Below the pieces are notes generated by a model. The model did no database searches. It saw only the letters and a list, made by a program, of their open reading frames with translations, and was not told the origin of the DNA. Shown here in pieces: positions 12,096 to 23,787 of a stretch of 64,000 nt of DNA. Positions within the stretch are counted from its first letter, which is position 1; each line of letters begins with the position of its first letter. The stretch comes from Dryas octopetala (taxonomy: Eukaryota; Streptophyta; Magnoliopsida; Rosales; Rosaceae). A program made the position numbers and the translations under genes. The stretch is taken from assembly GCA_963921425.1 (NCBI GenBank), contig OY992836.1, positions 3,301,825 through 3,365,824 on the forward strand, given 5' to 3'.

Positions 12096-13798
12096 GGTAC
12101 TAATATGGCGGTTTGAAACTGCTTTTGGATATCTCAATAAACCACATCTCAGGAATACTCATTCAGATAAAACTGAAAATATAATTCTTTAAGTAAATCT
12201 GCTTAAATAAAATCATTCTCAAATCGTGAAGACTGCTCAATCAAAATCCTTTCCAAAGAAATAGAAGTTTTAATCATAAACAGCTTAGAATAATACCTAA
12301 GAACCCTTACCATAAACCTTCCTTATGATAATCATGCACTGCAACCATGATCTCAAATCTTACTTCCTTAACTCATATCAAAACAATTATTTACCAAAAG
12401 ATTTTCGAACTTATGCAATTCAACAGATTTCCAAAACATCTCATAAATTATTAATCGAAAATTCCAAGATAATTAATCATAAATATAAGTTTCCAAACAG
12501 TAATAGTAAATCATTATTATTTTCCTCTTTTCAAAATGAATAAACTTGCACTAGCTTGTTTAAAACCGTCAATTAAGTTAGCATGCAATAATTAAATAAT
12601 TTTTTTTAAATAAATAAAACCCAAATTGCATAAAATATTTATAAAACAAAATCCACTCACAGTTTACTCCGAGTTATGACGAATCCTTTCTGAAATTGAT
12701 TCTTACTCACGACCCCTCACTTGTTTGCCACTAGAATAGCCGAGAGATGAAGCTCTATCGACCTAGTATAAAAACACACCTACTTTAATAATTTGGGAAG
12801 TTAGATATACGAATTTCAAGTAAAGAGGTAAAATGATCAATATATCCTTTTAATCGAATGAGGTCTAAGTTTTTGTTTTCCCAGACCAATTCCAATAAGT
12901 TTCACTCACCGTGTAACTTGTGAAAAGACAGAATTGTCCTTCAGGCGCCTTTGCTCGGATCTCCAATCCGGCAGCATGACAGCATCGAGAATAAGATTTC
13001 CCAAGCTCGTGCATCTGTTAAGACCAGACAATTAATAATTTAATATCCAAGATTCACAACTTAGCCATTCAACAGCCGAAATGGGCGGTAACCACCACGC
13101 ACGGTGGCTGCCCGGCCCCAAATAACATACAGCATTCATAAATTAGCAGTAGGGATCCTGGGATTGGCCTCTGGGAGTCCTAGAGAGGCTGATTAACAAG
13201 GGAAACCACCCAACCTACCGCCACAAGTGGCGGTTTCAACGGGGGCAGCGGCGACAAAACCTAGAAAACACCCCAAAACAACTCCAATTAGTCCTAATTG
13301 CACAATATGACGTTCAATTGCACAAAAACAACTCTAATTCAAGTCCAATTTGAGAAATGCGAAATAGGCATAAACCCTAAAATCAAATTCTTAAAACCTC
13401 AAAATTGAACGACCACGCCTTAAGGGAAAGGAAGCCCATTCCTAGAGGATCGTTTTCCAAAACAGGACCGACGGCCAAAAGTCGCCAGAAATGGCTGAAA
13501 TCAGCATTGGAAGCCGATGGCTAAGTTGGACTTGCCGAGCTCATTGCTCCGTCATGTAGCATCATCGGAGCAAGAGGACACCACGGCTGAACTTGCCGTG
13601 ATGAGAGGAACAAGACCCAGTGGGTCTGGCCACCCAAATCTTGCCGGAAAAGTCAAATCGACGGTGAGGGTTCGAATGAAGTCCGGGCTGGGTATCAGGT
13701 TTTAGGGCTTTTCTGGGTTGAACGGAGACCAGGGGTAGAGGGTGGCGATGGCGGGGAGCCAAAGCCCGACACCAGTCGCCGCCGGACGCGCCCTCAAG

Positions 13799-15535
13799 TG
13801 ACAGGACAGCCCCCGGTTTTCCACCCTGAAAACCTGAAGTGATCCTCTGGGATTCAAGTCAAGGAAAATCATATCGAAAATTCGGTAGCAGCTCTCTTGA
13901 AAATGGACTAACCCACTAATGAGACATGTAGAAAAACACTTTTATTTCTTTCAGCCACCTCTACCACAAAGCAAATGAAGGTCTCTGACCTGTCCAAAGA
14001 TAAAGTAAAATAACATACAACTAATTTTTACAAGTTATCAGAGTCATTCTAGATTTTATACAAATAAAAATGTAAGGGGACTCTAGCCTACAATGTCCTC
14101 AAACGTTTTCAATATGCCTCGACGTTTCTCTTGGCTCGATCGCTCCTACCTGGGGGAAGATTTAAAACAAAATAGACAAGATGTGAGAAAAAATCTCAGT
14201 GAGTGGATAAGTTATGAAAACGAAACATAAGATTTATTTATCTTTTTAGAAGCCCTAAATATAATAATCTCTAAGACCTTACAATCGCTCTTTGAAATTT
14301 CCCAGTTTTTAAAACTCTATCAAAACTCCTTTTCAAACAAAGTCAACGATTAGTCCATGTAACATTTTTCATCATACAAGTAAACACAATGATCTGAAAG
14401 GAATTTCCATAAAACATACAAGGTAAACGACTAAACCTGATATCACGCCAAGATAAACAATAATGTAATTAACTCAAATCCTCCATTATCATTCATGCAA
14501 ACTATCCATCTCTAAGCCATAAAATGAAACCTCACGTCACATTAGTATCTGGAAAAGCTGCTAGTCATACACTTTAGTAATTAAGCTCGTCACATCCTGT
14601 GCATAGGCACGAGCAGGCAGATAAACTCCAAAATTTCAATTCACAAAAATACTAAAAATTGATCGACTAAACCAAGGGGGACTGAAAGCCCATACCTAGA
14701 GGAGTAAAACCCCTCAAGAATCACGGCCAACGGTGGCTGGAAACAGTCGAAATCCACGAAGAGAGCCAGCGTTGGCTGTTGGCTTCTCCGGTGGACTCTT
14801 GTGCACAGGGGCGGCGGCTGGCGAGGGGAAGCACGGGGAGGACTGGCCGGTAGCTGGGCTTCGTACAGGTGGCCTCAGTGCTGCCTGAAAGATAGCCGGA
14901 CCACTGCCTCCAGTGGTGAAACCGCGCGCACAGAGGAGGTCGCGAGAGAGAGACAGAGAGACCGGGGGAAGAGAGAGAGAAGGGGACTGAGGGCGGTGGC
15001 TCGTTGCTGCCCCTTGGCGGAACGGCGAGGGAGAGGCCGGAGAGAAAGAGAAGGAAGTCGGGGGAGGTGGTGTCGAGGAGAAAGAATGAGAGGGAGAGTG
15101 AATGCGTGAGAGACGTGAGAGAATGAGTTTTAAAACACAAACAGATTTTGGATATTTAAAAAAATTCCTTTGTGCAAAAATTACAAAATTGGCCTTTACA
15201 TCATACCCTCGTAACTCATAAACCATGACTCGGATCGACGCGTGCTACGTGTCTATGAAATCGTGTACTCGAGACCTATCTAACGGGTCCAAAGTCAAAA
15301 TTAAAAGCCCAAAAGAATAAAAAGTCAACTTTTGGGTCAAACAAATTTTAAAAGAAGGTTAAAATTAAATCACAACCTCTTTATTTTCCAAAATGATCAA
15401 ATTAAATTCTTAAAATATTTAGAATAAATCCTTGAAAAATGCGGGGTCTCACAATTCAATCTTGCACTACGCCTCTAAATGGCCATTACGAATAAAAATT
15501 TAAATTTCTCGTGAAATTTGGGTCGGATTGTTACA
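13799..15535 (-). mobile_element. Solo LTR S3 (short Tekay-like, minus)
   Basis: Starts TGACAGGACAGCCCCCGG at 13799 and ends GTCGGATTGTTACA at 15535, 1737 bp. The TSD is TCAAG (13794-13798) and TCACG (15536-15540), one mismatch. The uninterrupted homologous site in the right LTR of T (about 23085-23110) supports the excision point. It is much shorter than S1, S2 and S4, so it is an internally deleted copy or a short subfamily. The GC-rich stretch 14700-15110 gives long open frames on both strands that are LTR sequence with GA-rich runs, not a gene. Confidence 0.8.
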
Positions 15536-15557
15536 TCACGTGCCGGTGGTAGGAGCG

Positions 15558-15559
<2 letters not shown>

Positions 15560-15615
<56 letters not shown>
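15560..15615. repeat. (GA)n microsatellite in the T LTR
   Basis: About 28 uninterrupted GA dinucleotides. Shorter GA runs occupy the equivalent LTR position at 23118-23162 and 39150-39180. Confidence 0.95.
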
Positions 15616-15618
<3 letters not shown>

Positions 15619-16016
15619 TATGATTTTTGGGTATTTAAAACCCACTTTTGTAAATTTACAAAATTGCCCCTCACTTCACATGTCCGTATCTCTCAAACCG
15701 TAACTCGAATCGACGCATGCTACGTGTCTACGAACTCGTGGACTCAAGACCTTCCCAACAAGTCCAAAGTCAAAATCAAAAGCCCACTAATTTTAAAAGT
15801 CAACTTTCAGGTCAAGCCCAATTTTAAACAAAAATTAAAAATTAAATCAAAACCCTTTTTATTTGCCAAATAAGTCCCAAAATCTTTAAAATACTTTTCA
15901 AAATAAACCTTGGAAAAAATACGGGGTTTCACAATTCAACATCCTTTAAAAATCTCTTAAAACCATAGTTAAATAAAAATTTAAATTTATGTTGGAATTT
16001 GGTTCGGGTCGTTACA

Positions 16017-16154
16017 ACATTCCCCCCTTACAAAAATTTCGTTCTCGAAATTTAGTATAATCGTAACAGTCAAGTGATTCCTGAACTCGTAACTCCTATC
16101 AAGTTTCTAAACCGGTTCCATCAATGTACTATTCGACTGTGAAACTTGATCAAA
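16017..16154 (-). other. Polypurine tract and last internal remnant of T
   Basis: Read on the minus strand, an AAGGGGGGAATGT tract directly precedes the LTR start TGTAACGACC. Just upstream lies a TTTCGAGAACGAAATTT stretch (plus 16036-16052), typical of the region before the polypurine tract in chromovirus-type Gypsy elements. The internal region is cut at 16155 by the CACTA-like terminus. Confidence 0.7.
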
Positions 16155-16174
16155 CACTACTACAAAAAACGAAA

Positions 16175-16850
16175 TATGCAACGGATTTTATCCGTTGTGT
16201 AAGTTGCCAGAATACTGTCGTTTAATCGACCGACGTCTATTGGGGTACCAATAGACAACAGGTAGTTGTCTTGTAAACATTAACACAATGGTTTTAATTT
16301 AAAACCGTTGTATATACACCCTCAAAAACCAATGATTTAGGAGATACCGATGTTGTGTACTTATCTAGACATCGATTTTTATTTAAAAACCGATGTGTAC
16401 TAATAGGTGAGACAATGGTTTCTATACCTTAATACATGTATTTTACAACTGTTTTAAGTATAAACACGAGGTGAAATAGCCATTAAGACAACGGTTTATG
16501 TATAATAACTGTTGTGTAAAATAACAATTTCAATTTGCTTTTGATGTATATAATGCTTTGGTACATCAGTTTCTATTGAAAACTGTTGTAGGATGACACT
16601 TTAAACAACGGTTTCAATCATATAAACGTTGTGCAAGATAATTTCAATTTGATTTTGATGTATATAATGCTTTGGTACAACGGTTTCTGTTGAAAACCAT
16701 TGTAGGACGACACTTAGTACAACTGGTTTTAACCATATAACCATTGTGTAAGATAATAATTTCCATTTGATTTTGATGTATATAATACTTTGGTACATTG
16801 GTTTTCAATAAAAACCAATGCAATACAACACTTAGTTATAGTATACCAAT
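16175..16850. repeat. CACTA subterminal repeat array
   Basis: At least ten imperfect units based on ACAACGGTTT and its complement AAACCGTTGT, in both orientations, separated by 20-50 bp. A longer 75-80-bp unit with GATGTATATAATGCTTTGGT recurs at about 16542, 16657 and 16775. Confidence 0.85.
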
Positions 16851-17380
16851 GCACGCTCATGATCATAATTAAACCAAAAGATACTTCATAAATATATGTA
16901 AGATTACATTACATGATAGGTTCCATAAGTGTGATCAGTTGTACAAAAAATACATTCATTCAAACTAGCTTAAAAGAAGAGGCACAAAAAAAAAACAAAA
17001 AACAAAAAAAAAACCTAGCTTAACATAACACATTTATTTCCTTCTAACTTGACCACCCTAAGTCACAAGCATACGCATCCATATCTGCCAGCTTCTTACT
17101 GCCAACTACAATCAAAACAAAGCTAATAACTAGGATACCAGTGCAATGCAAAGCAATAAGCAAGTCATATGCAAGCTCTAAATAGAAGAATTGAAAACAC
17201 TATTATAATCCTTGATAATTTTGTATATTTACACGTACATTGATATCTTTTTGGGTATTGTCCTTCATTCTCCCTATACTTTTTAAGTAGCTGCCCCAAC
17301 TCCAAAGCTCTAAGAAAACTAACAAAGTCCCTGTAAAAGAGCACAAACATACACAAAGTCACATTTAGATAAACTTCATA

Positions 17381-17555
17381 GAAATTTCAAAAAGATACAA
17401 ATATTCACTTATTTGGTCAAGTAAAAGAGTTTTGAAAGAAGGAAAATCCACTAACTTTTTGTATCTTGACCAAATATTGTTGGGTCTATGCATTTTTTTC
17501 ATTGTTGGGTTTCTCATTTGCAGATAAGTGAATATTTTTATCTTTTTGAAATTTC
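17381..17555. repeat. 32-bp inverted repeat with about 110-bp spacer
   Basis: Left arm 17381-17412 (begins GAAATTTCAAAAAGATAC) and right arm 17524-17555 are complementary with one mismatch. A transcript would fold into a hairpin. It could be a small element remnant or a local inversion-duplication. Confidence 0.8.
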
Positions 17556-17707
17556 TGTAAAAGATCATCACTACAAAGTCTGTGAACAAATCATGTTTGG
17601 TCCATTTTCCTAGTGCCCAACTTATTATTTTAATAATCATGCAAGCTTTAAAATTTCATTCTGATCCAGCATTCAATCCCACAAGAAATTAGAATACAAA
17701 GCTAGAC

Positions 17708-17880
17708 TTGAGGTTCGGACCTCACCCTTCGATCAGAACCGGACCTCCAGTAAGATTGGATTTAGAAATTTAGGTTTGAGGTTCGGACCTCACCCTTGAG
17801 GACCGGACCTCCAGTAAGATTGGTGTTTGAGACCTAGGCTTGAGGTCCGGACCTCTCCTTTGAGGACCGGACCTCCAGTG
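17708..17880. repeat. Three-copy tandem repeat with a palindromic core
   Basis: Units start at about 17708, 17776 and 17840 (spacing 68 and 64 bp). Each has two inverted motifs of the GAGGTTCGGACCTC and GGACCGGACCTCC type separated by about 15 bp, so each unit contains near-perfect CCGG-centred palindromes. Confidence 0.85.
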
Positions 17881-20006
17881 TCGAACTTAGTATTATGTCA
17901 ACATGAAGCTGAGCAACCAAGACTAAACAAAAGGAAACAACATTTGGAACAATCAAAATACTGATTCAACTAAAACCAAATCAATAAACAAACCTCATAT
18001 CAGTAAACAAAATAAGAATAATTACAGATATTAAATGCAGCTCCAAAATAATGTTAGACCCTCATTCTTAGAGTAAACAACAGACCACAAATCAAGATGG
18101 AGTTTAAGAAAGCATACTACACACTTATGGATACTTGTTCTCCAAAGGATCCCCAGTCTGGATTTTTGATAAAAAAGAAATGACAGCTTTACTAATTTAC
18201 TACTGACCATAGCTTCATAATGAATCTTTGTTTTCTTTTTTAAATTTATCAATTGGCATATACAAACCTTTGCCCAAGGAAGCTTGTCATTTGAACAACC
18301 TCTTGGAACCCATTATATCCAATTCCTGTGGTAGACAAATTAGCATGGAAGTCAAAAAGAAACAACATGTGGGAAAGTTCAATAATCATAGTAATGATAG
18401 ACAATTGATCGATACCATAAAATAAGAACCATATGACCAAAACTACCAATGAAATAAGAACCATATGACAGCAGAAATTACCAATCAAAGCCTGAGTTAA
18501 CCTTGTGCAAGTCTTCAAACTAGATAATATGTTTATGCAATAGAAACTCCCAAGAAATTAAGAGTAAAACTTCTAAGTAGTCTAATCTATAGCATATTTA
18601 TCTTATTCAAAAGAAATACAAAAGTTTTTTTTTCCCTATTTGATGCTTTTATAATATTATGCAAATGCAAATATATGATACTTTCATTAAATATAGAGCT
18701 TTAAACTCATATAAAGACAATCAGATTCAACAAGAAATTGGAAGAAAATAAAAATCCTAACATGTCTATGATTATGAAATAAATAGACAGATGGCTTAAG
18801 AGTTAAACATATTAAGTCTTAATAGAAATGATATCTACACTATGTAAAATTACATATAGATTTCACTTGTGTCATAAACCATTTACATCCCAAATCTGGA
18901 GACTATTCTTTTTTATTATTATTTTTCTAACTATCATTTCTTCTACTATTTAATAAAAGAAGTTGAGAGTTAATTGATAACAGAAAGTGGATTGAGGGTT
19001 AAGAAAGAGAAAATATATGAAAAAGACTAAAGATGCATAAGATACGAAGAGGATAAAGCTCAAGAGTTATCCATTGACTAGTTTCCTTGGATTGTTGATT
19101 TGTTGAACCCATATCAGGTGACCCATGGACAACCACTTCATCCTTTGATGATGTCAACAAAAGACCATGTGCTCTGGAATCATCCCTGAAACATCAAGTT
19201 GAACTTATTACTCTTAACTCAAATATAACCAATACCATCAAGAGGGAAGGGGCGCCAGAAGGGTGAGTCAAACCTGAAGAGTGCAAATTGTAATTTGCTC
19301 TCTGTTTATTTACTACAAGCTACATATGAATGTTGTTACAAAATATGTTGTAGACAAGAAAAAAGTTTAAAGGCATTCCATGATCTCATTCCAGGAAATT
19401 GCTGAAAGCTCTTCTTTAAAAGCTTTCACTTTTGCCTTACTAGAATTTTTAATACTTGAAGGACAACATGTGCTTCTTATCTCAGATGGTTTTCACATTC
19501 CTATTATTAACAAAAATCTGATAGGAAAGTGAGGATAGTTAAATTACGTGTTATTGCCCCATTTTTGGAGGTATGATACGCAAGTTTAATGTTGAACTCA
19601 TTAGGGTCACTTAGGTGGTTTAGATTCTTGACCTTTCCATCTGAGAAGTTTGAACTCATTGTGGTCACTAAGTTGGATACATAAATACAACAATGCACAT
19701 GCACACTTTCTGAGATAGAGAGAGGAGGGAATGCACAAGCCAATTAAATGGTTGTCAAATGAATAAAAGAATGAGTTATAAAGGCAGCAATTGAGTGAAA
19801 GCCAATTCAAAGCAAAGCAAAACAATAAAAATTGAGTAGCCAATCAACTAATCAAAGAGTAGTTTCGCATCACTCAACCTTCCTAGCTATTATATGTGAG
19901 TGAATACATAGCTTAAATTCATTATAAAATTTCAACTACTTACCCATTTGCAGGTCACAACACTAACTTATTGAAGTTGAGGAACTCTTGATTTTACTCT
20001 TTGTAG

Positions 20007-20366
<360 letters not shown>

Positions 20367-21600
20367 ACGTATACCTCTTTATCTCTAAACCTTTAAAGAA
20401 TCATAAAAGAATTGTAAATTCCATATCATATAAATTTGTCTTGATTATGAGATCAACCAACTCTAAGAATGCTTTCTAGGTTCCTGAAAGAAATCAAGTA
20501 TATATCAATTTTGTACAAACACAGAAAATAAAAGACAAAAAAGAAGTGAAGGGAATGGAATGGAAGAACACATTATACAGCCAACTAAATAGACATAGAC
20601 AAACACAAGTTTAGAACTGAGTTGCTCAGCCATTTCACTAAAAATTAGTAATAATCCCACTTCACTACAAGGTAAGTAAACACCAAGCCCACTCCACTGT
20701 TTGTCATTAATGTCTTCCAATTTTAATCAACCAATAATTTTCATAACAGATGGGGTTGAATTGTATTAGTAATTCCATGTCACCATTTCCATATTAGTGG
20801 AATATGTTCAAACCATATATGGAATTAGTTGGTATTATTGGTAGCACATAATCTCCAGGTTGCCACCAAATTGAAATAAATTTCAAACCATTTGTAAAAG
20901 AGTTGACATGTTTAACCAACCACTGCAGCAATGGTGAGGATCACTGTCAAACCAATCATCTTTGGTTTAATAAGGCATGGCTAATCAGTTTTTTATTATA
21001 TATTTAGTTTCACTAAACCACTAACAAAAGTCCCTGTTAGTTGCTTAAGCCCTTGTCGACATCAATGTCCCCTTGTCTACATCAATGTCAGATTTGATCT
21101 TTGCAGCAACCGAAATTTTTGCATTGTCATGTATTGAGTATTAGCCACCTCAATCTGTACAACTAACAGTACATTAGAGGGTAGTTGGTGGCTAATAGCT
21201 TAAACAACTAAACATTAGTTGTTTAATGGAGGGAGGATACCCTTGAAATTGGTTGGCTTTGCTAAGATTTGTAGTAGTGAAGGTCATATAATTATGCAAG
21301 CATTATCAAGTCTAGTATAACTTATTCACCATTCATCTCGCACATATCCACTGTACTAAACCACCAAACACAAATTTTAAATGAATTTAAAAGGGGAAAT
21401 AAGAGCTGGGTTTGGATTGGAATACCTCAAATGGCAAAATAGGCTGATGAGGAGACAAATTCCTCAAATGGGGTCGAATGAAAGAGTCACCAGTCAAATT
21501 AGAAAAAACAAACAAACAAGAACGAATTTAAAATTCCAAAGGAAAGCAAAAACAAATGAGAAAAACAGAATAATAGGAAAATGGACTCATTAATTGAAGA
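20367..21600. other. Right part of the CACTA-like element and unassigned flank
   Basis: AT-rich with no recognised gene. A short direct repeat occurs near 21052-21090 (CCTTGTCGACATCAATGTC and CCTTGTCTACATCAATGTC). The candidate CACTA terminus is at 21268-21279. Beyond it, 21280-21600 matches neither T nor the LTR family clearly. Confidence 0.4.
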
Positions 21601-22725
21601 AAAATAAAGGTCCACCATAAAAAATTGAAACCCACCCTAAAGCTAGTTGAAATCCACCTTCAAAACCCTTTAAATCCCAAACCCAGCCTCTAAAGCAAAA
21701 TCACTGGAACCAAAATCCACCACAAAATTAAACTCAAAACTACCCCAAGCCACAGAAACATAATCCCAGCCAGATTTCCATTTCTAGACCCAAAAACCCA
21801 CCATCAAAATCTTAGCCCTAGCCATCCAAAACATAAATCAACCACTAGAAATCCACAAAACTACCCGAGTGATGCGTGAAGATGATGAACGCGGAGATGG
21901 ACGACGTCGGCGACGCTGTGAAGATCGTGGGACGAGGACGATGTTGGCGACGCTCTTTTAAGATAGAGGAAGATGAGGGGTAAATGGAGAAGGCGAGGTG
22001 ATGGGTGGGTGTCTCGTCGCCATTGGCTGCCGGATGGTGAGACACTCGTCGGAGAAGACGATCGGCCAGAGAGAAAAGAGAGAGAATCGGGGGGGGGGGG
22101 TGGTCAGCTCGTGAGTGTGTGAGGAGAGAGAGAGAGATAAATGAAAAAAAAAATTAAGAGAGAGAGGTAGAAGGTTGTAGAAAGGGGGAGAAATTTCTGA
22201 ATTTTAAGTCCCCAAATTCAAAAGTCTAAAATGTCCACGACTTCACACATCCGTAACTTTTAAACTATAGCTCCGATTGATGTGTGCTTCGTGTCTACGA
22301 ATTCGTGGACACGAGACCTATCCAACGGGCCAAAAGTCAAAATCAAAAACCCACTAGTTTTAAAAGTCAACTTTGGGTCAAACCCAATTTAAACAAAAAT
22401 ACTAAATTAAATCAAAACCCTTTTTATTTTCCAAATAAATTCCTAAGATGATCAAAATACATTTTTAAAATATTTAAAATAAATCCTTGAAAAATACAAG
22501 GTCTCACAATTTAAAAAATGTAACACTTTTAGTCGATAAGTTTTGAAATAACGTTAAATCAATTGTCAGTGAACACACCAAATAAATTCTTAAAACAATT
22601 TCTAAAGTAATTTAGTAAAAATTTTCCAAGGTCTTTCAAATTTCGTTTCCTTATAAAATCTCTTAAAATGAACAAAGTTGAATAAAATTTTAAATTTGCA
22701 AAGAAATTTGGTTCGGGTTCTTACA
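21601..22725 (-). repeat. Partial Tekay-like LTR, left end lost
   Basis: The right end GGTTCGGGTTCTTACA (22725) and the 22190-22500 block match the family. It is the same subfamily as 1-795. It abuts the surviving part of the T right LTR at 22726, where the junction equals position 13431 of the left LTR. No TGACAGG start was found, so the left boundary (given as approximate) and the first 2 kb of the T right LTR appear deleted. Confidence 0.65.
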
Positions 22726-23568
22726 GAAGCCCATACCTAGAGGATCGTTTTTCAAAACTGGACCGACGGCAAAAAGTCGCCGGAAATGGCCAAAATTGGC
22801 GATGGAAGCCGACGACTGAGTTGGACTTCCCGAGCTCATTGCTCCGTCGTGGAGCATTATCGGAGCAAGAGGACACCACGGCTGAACTCGCCGTGATGAG
22901 AGGAACAAGACCCAGTGGGTCCGTCCACCCAAATCTCGCCGAAAAAGTCAAATCGACGGCAAGGGTTCGAATCGGGTCCGGGCTGGGTTTCGGGTTTCAG
23001 GGCTTTTCTGGGTTGAACAGAGACCAGGGTAGAGGGTGGAGAGGGCGGCGATGGCGGGGAGCCAAAGCCCGACACCAGCCGCCGCCGGACGCACCCTTAC
23101 GCGTCGATGGCAGGGGCGGCGAGAGAGAGAGGAAAAAAACGGGGAGAGAGGAGAGAGAGAGAGTGAGAAAATCTGATTTTTGGGTATTTAAAACCCAGTT
23201 TTGTAAATTTGCAAAATTGTCCCTCACTTCACATGTCTGTATCTCTTAAACCGTAACTCGAATCGACTCATGTTACGTGTCTATGAACTCGTGGACTCGA
23301 GACCTTTCCGACAAGCCCAAAGTCAAAATCAAAAGCCTACTAATTTTAAAAGTCAACTTTCGGGTCAAGCCCAATTTAAAACAAAAATTAAAAATTAAAT
23401 CAAAACCCTTTTTATTTTCCAAATAAATCTCAAAATCTTTAAAATTCTTTTCAAAATAAACCTTGGAAAAAATACGGGGTGTCACAATTCAACATTCCTT
23501 AAAAACCTCTTAAAACCATAGTTTAATAAAAATAAAATTTCTAGTAGAATTTGGTTCGAGTCGTTACA
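22726..23568 (-). repeat. Surviving part of the T 5' LTR
   Basis: Matches the left LTR of T from 13431 to 13798 and then 15541 to 16016, without the S3 insertion. It ends GTCGTTACA at 23568. The frame open at 22821-23249 is LTR sequence; its counterpart in the left LTR is interrupted, which argues against coding function. Confidence 0.85.
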
Positions 23569-23573
23569 ATCAT

Positions 23574-23787
23574 CTTTCAAGAAATTTCTTTATTTAACCT
23601 TCTTCCTTCTTATTTTTTGTCATTGTCTTGTTCTTCCTTTCAAAACATTAAGGACAATATTTGATTTAAGTTTGGGGGTAGAGTTTTGAAATTTTACTTG
23701 AAATTTCTAGTATTTTCTTAGTTTATCAAAATTTTATTATTAAAAAAAAAAATAGTTTTGTTTTTGTGTTGATTGCTTCACCAAGAT
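23574..23787 (+). other. A1 internal segment between T and A2
   Basis: Contains a TTAAGGACAAT motif followed by TTTAAGTTTGGGGGTAGAG (around 23650-23690), a pattern also seen on the minus strand of A2 (27423-27465). It joins 4627 on the left and 35244 on the right once T and A2 are removed. Confidence 0.6.

Larger units (their letters stand above)
8415..13431. repeat. Large imperfect inverted repeat (S2 against T LTR)
   Basis: The 3' part of S2 (8415-11278) is the reverse complement of the T LTR (11284-13431). The inner ends pair almost perfectly: GTTGGTGTTGGACTCCACAG (about 11216-11235) with its complement starting at 11280, leaving a loop of about 40 bp. Outer parts also pair, for example the CTCTAGGTATGGGC block near 8540 with GCCCATTCCTAGAG near 13434, and CCAAAAGCGGTTTCAAACCG near 10220 with its diverged complement near 12110. 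Arms are roughly 2.1-2.8 kb with many mismatches and small indels. It arose by insertion of one LTR into another, not as a foldback transposon. Confidence 0.85.
4628..16016 (-). repeat. 3' LTR of element T, split by S2, S1 and S3
   Basis: LTR sequence proper is 4628-4675, 11284-13798 and 15541-16016 (about 3.04 kb in total). The first 48 bp are rejoined to 11284 across S2, and matching the end of S2 itself (11199-11278, reverse strand) confirms the order. 13798 is rejoined to 15541 across S3, and the homologous right LTR around 23080-23110 has no such insertion. The right end is followed directly by a purine tract on the minus strand, which marks this as the 3' LTR. Confidence 0.8.
16860..20006. 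other. CACTA interior, AT-rich, no recognised gene
   Basis: No protein family was recognised in the short open frames on either strand (for example 17365-17640 and 18031-18252 minus). It contains one hairpin-forming inverted repeat (17381-17555) and one three-copy tandem repeat (17708-17880). Other captured gene pieces are possible but cannot be supported by eye. Confidence 0.4.

Noticed and set aside
8415-13431. A foldback transposon or palindromic amplification
   Set aside because: The arms are explained by solo LTR S2 (TSD CCTGT on both sides) landing in reverse in a same-family LTR; the outer ends do not coincide with an element boundary.
14714-15226. Ser/Pro-rich frames of 139-170 codons on the minus strand
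   Set aside because: They translate GA-rich and GC-rich LTR sequence of S3, overlap each other in different frames and show no domain.
22821-23249. 142-codon frame on the plus strand
   Set aside because: It is LTR sequence of T; the homologous stretch at 13517-13798 is disrupted, so coding is not conserved.
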